A stretch of DNA of 64,000 bases from Arthrobacter sp. HY1533 (GTDB lineage Bacteria > Actinomycetota > Actinomycetes > Actinomycetales > Micrococcaceae). The DNA lies in assembly GCF_027568515.1 (NCBI RefSeq), contig NZ_JANKZF010000008.1:1-64000 (forward strand). The letters are read 5' to 3'. This document shows, piece by piece, positions 63,265-64,000 of the stretch; the first letter of the stretch is position 1, and the number at the start of each line of letters is the position of its first letter. The notes beneath the pieces were generated by a model that did not search any database, was not told the DNA's origin, and saw only the letters and a list, made by a program, of their open reading frames with translations. Made by a program: the position numbers and the translations under genes.

Positions 63265-64000
63265 ATGCCCCTCGGCCTGATTGCACTGGCCATCGGAGGG
63301 TTCGGCATCGGACTCACCGAGTTTGTCATCATGGGGTTGCTCCCCGAAGTTGCCGCGGACCTGCAGGTCACGGAGGCCGCCGCTGGCTGGCTCATTTCCG
63401 GCTACGCCCTGGCCGTGGTGGTCGGCGCGCTGCTCGTGACGGCCGCCGTCACCCGGCTTCCGCGCAAGCCGGTCCTGGCCGGCCTCATGGTCCTGTTCAT
63501 CGCCGGCAACATGATGTCCGCCCTGGCGCCCGACTACTCCGCCATGATGCTTGGACGCATCGTCGCCGCGCTGTGCCACGGAGCATTCTTTGGCATCGGG
63601 GCCGTGGTTGCCGCCGACATGGTGGCACCCCACAAGAAGGCCGGCGCCATCGCCATCATGTTCACGGGCCTGACCGCAGCCAACGTGCTTGGCGTCCCGT
63701 TCGGCACCTTGCTGGGACAACAGGCCGGCTGGCGTGCCACGTTCTGGGCCATCACCGCCATCGGTGTGGTTGCACTCATCGGAATCCTGTCGCTCGTGCC
63801 CAATCTTCCGCGCCAGCACGCCGCCAGCCTCCGCAGCGAACTGGGCGCCTTCAAGTCACGGCAGGTCTGGCTGTCCATTGCCGTCACGGTCCTTGGCTAC
63901 GGCGGCATGTTCGGCGCATTCACCTACATCGCCTTCACCCTGACCGAGGTCTCGGGCTTCGCGGCCACCACCGTGCCCTGGCTGCTCATCCTCTTCGGAG
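63265..64000 (+). CDS. MFS transporter, DHA1 (AraJ/YdhP-like), truncated by window end
   Basis: The visible 245 residues hold about seven hydrophobic segments. The N-terminus GGFGIGLTEFVIMGLLPEVAADLQVTEAAAGWLISGYALAVVVGALLVTAAVTRLPRKP matches DHA1 drug/sugar efflux members of the AraJ/PbuE group. ATG 63265 has AAGGAG four bases ahead. The gene runs off the end of the window. MarR control is likely from the divergent layout. Substrate is unknown. Confidence 0.9.
   Translation, partial: MPLGLIALAIGGFGIGLTEFVIMGLLPEVAADLQVTEAAAGWLISGYALAVVVGALLVTAAVTRLPRKPVLAGLMVLFIAGNMMSALAPDYSAMMLGRIVAALCHGAFFGIGAVVAADMVAPHKKAGAIAIMFTGLTAANVLGVPFGTLLGQQAGWRATFWAITAIGVVALIGILSLVPNLPRQHAASLRSELGAFKSRQVWLSIAVTVLGYGGMFGAFTYIAFTLTEVSGFAATTVPWLLILFG

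Overview
The window is about 64 kb of high-GC actinobacterial chromosome. It is most like Arthrobacter sensu lato (Micrococcaceae). The evidence is the strong G/C bias at third codon positions, groL under tandem CIRCE elements, the ung / DUF3263 / LytR_C order, a DtxR/IdeR-type regulator with an iron box, sortase signals of the LAXTG class, and many GTG/TTG starts. Genes are dense and on both strands. I see no prophage, IS transposase, rRNA operon or CRISPR array. Family assignments come from reading motifs and were not checked by database search.

Layout. 0-8 kb: a TetR regulator overlapping an MFS drug exporter, a MacB/FtsX-type ABC pair, a FemAB-type peptidoglycan bridge enzyme, a ThrE-type amino acid exporter and a siderophore-interacting reductase behind an iron box. 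8-16 kb: ung, DUF3263, LytR_C, then a three-gene module (isochorismatase-like hydrolase, orphan amino acid binding lipoprotein, tandem Lrp regulator), then groL and a two-domain RNase HI. 16-24 kb: a lone WXG100 protein, a two-component system, a TIM-barrel/sulfatase operon with a LacI-type operator, a TetR regulator with an MDMPI-type enzyme, a methyltransferase and a small membrane protein. 24-30 kb: a cold-shock protein with DUF3027, a very large secreted GH110-like alpha-galactosidase with a LASTG sortase signal, and serC. 30-33.4 kb: a DtxR regulator and two cell-wall hydrolases (M23 and NlpC/P60), each behind its own ydaO-type c-di-AMP riboswitch. 33.4-43.4 kb: molybdenum cofactor genes (mobA-DUF6457 fusion, moeA) and a formate dehydrogenase-like enzyme with fdhD. 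This run is interrupted by a DUF222/HNH endonuclease gene, an AbiEi/DUF559-like gene and a 45-bp repeat family. 43.4-50 kb: an amino acid ABC importer, an ABC exporter, a Nudix hydrolase, two small-molecule/membrane transporters and tRNA-Arg(CCT). 50-61 kb: an inositol-monophosphatase family protein, pcrA, a 1308-residue surface protein with twelve Ig-like repeats and a LARTG signal, a lipoprotein and sucCD. 61-64 kb: a long perfect hairpin, a flavin monooxygenase-like gene, and a divergent MarR/MFS pair cut by the window end.

Connections. The DtxR regulator may act on the iron box upstream of the siderophore reductase. MobA and MoeA make the cofactor used by the FdhF-like enzyme, and FdhD sulfurates it. 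The two riboswitches tie peptidoglycan hydrolysis to c-di-AMP. Two proteins carry LAXTG anchors for a class E sortase that must be encoded elsewhere.

The least explained structures are the 45-bp repeat (13-19-13 architecture, three copies, two in inverted orientation around the DUF559 gene), a 22-bp perfect inverted repeat after sucCD, and a set of genes whose ATG sits six bases after a -10 hexamer, which suggests leaderless transcripts.
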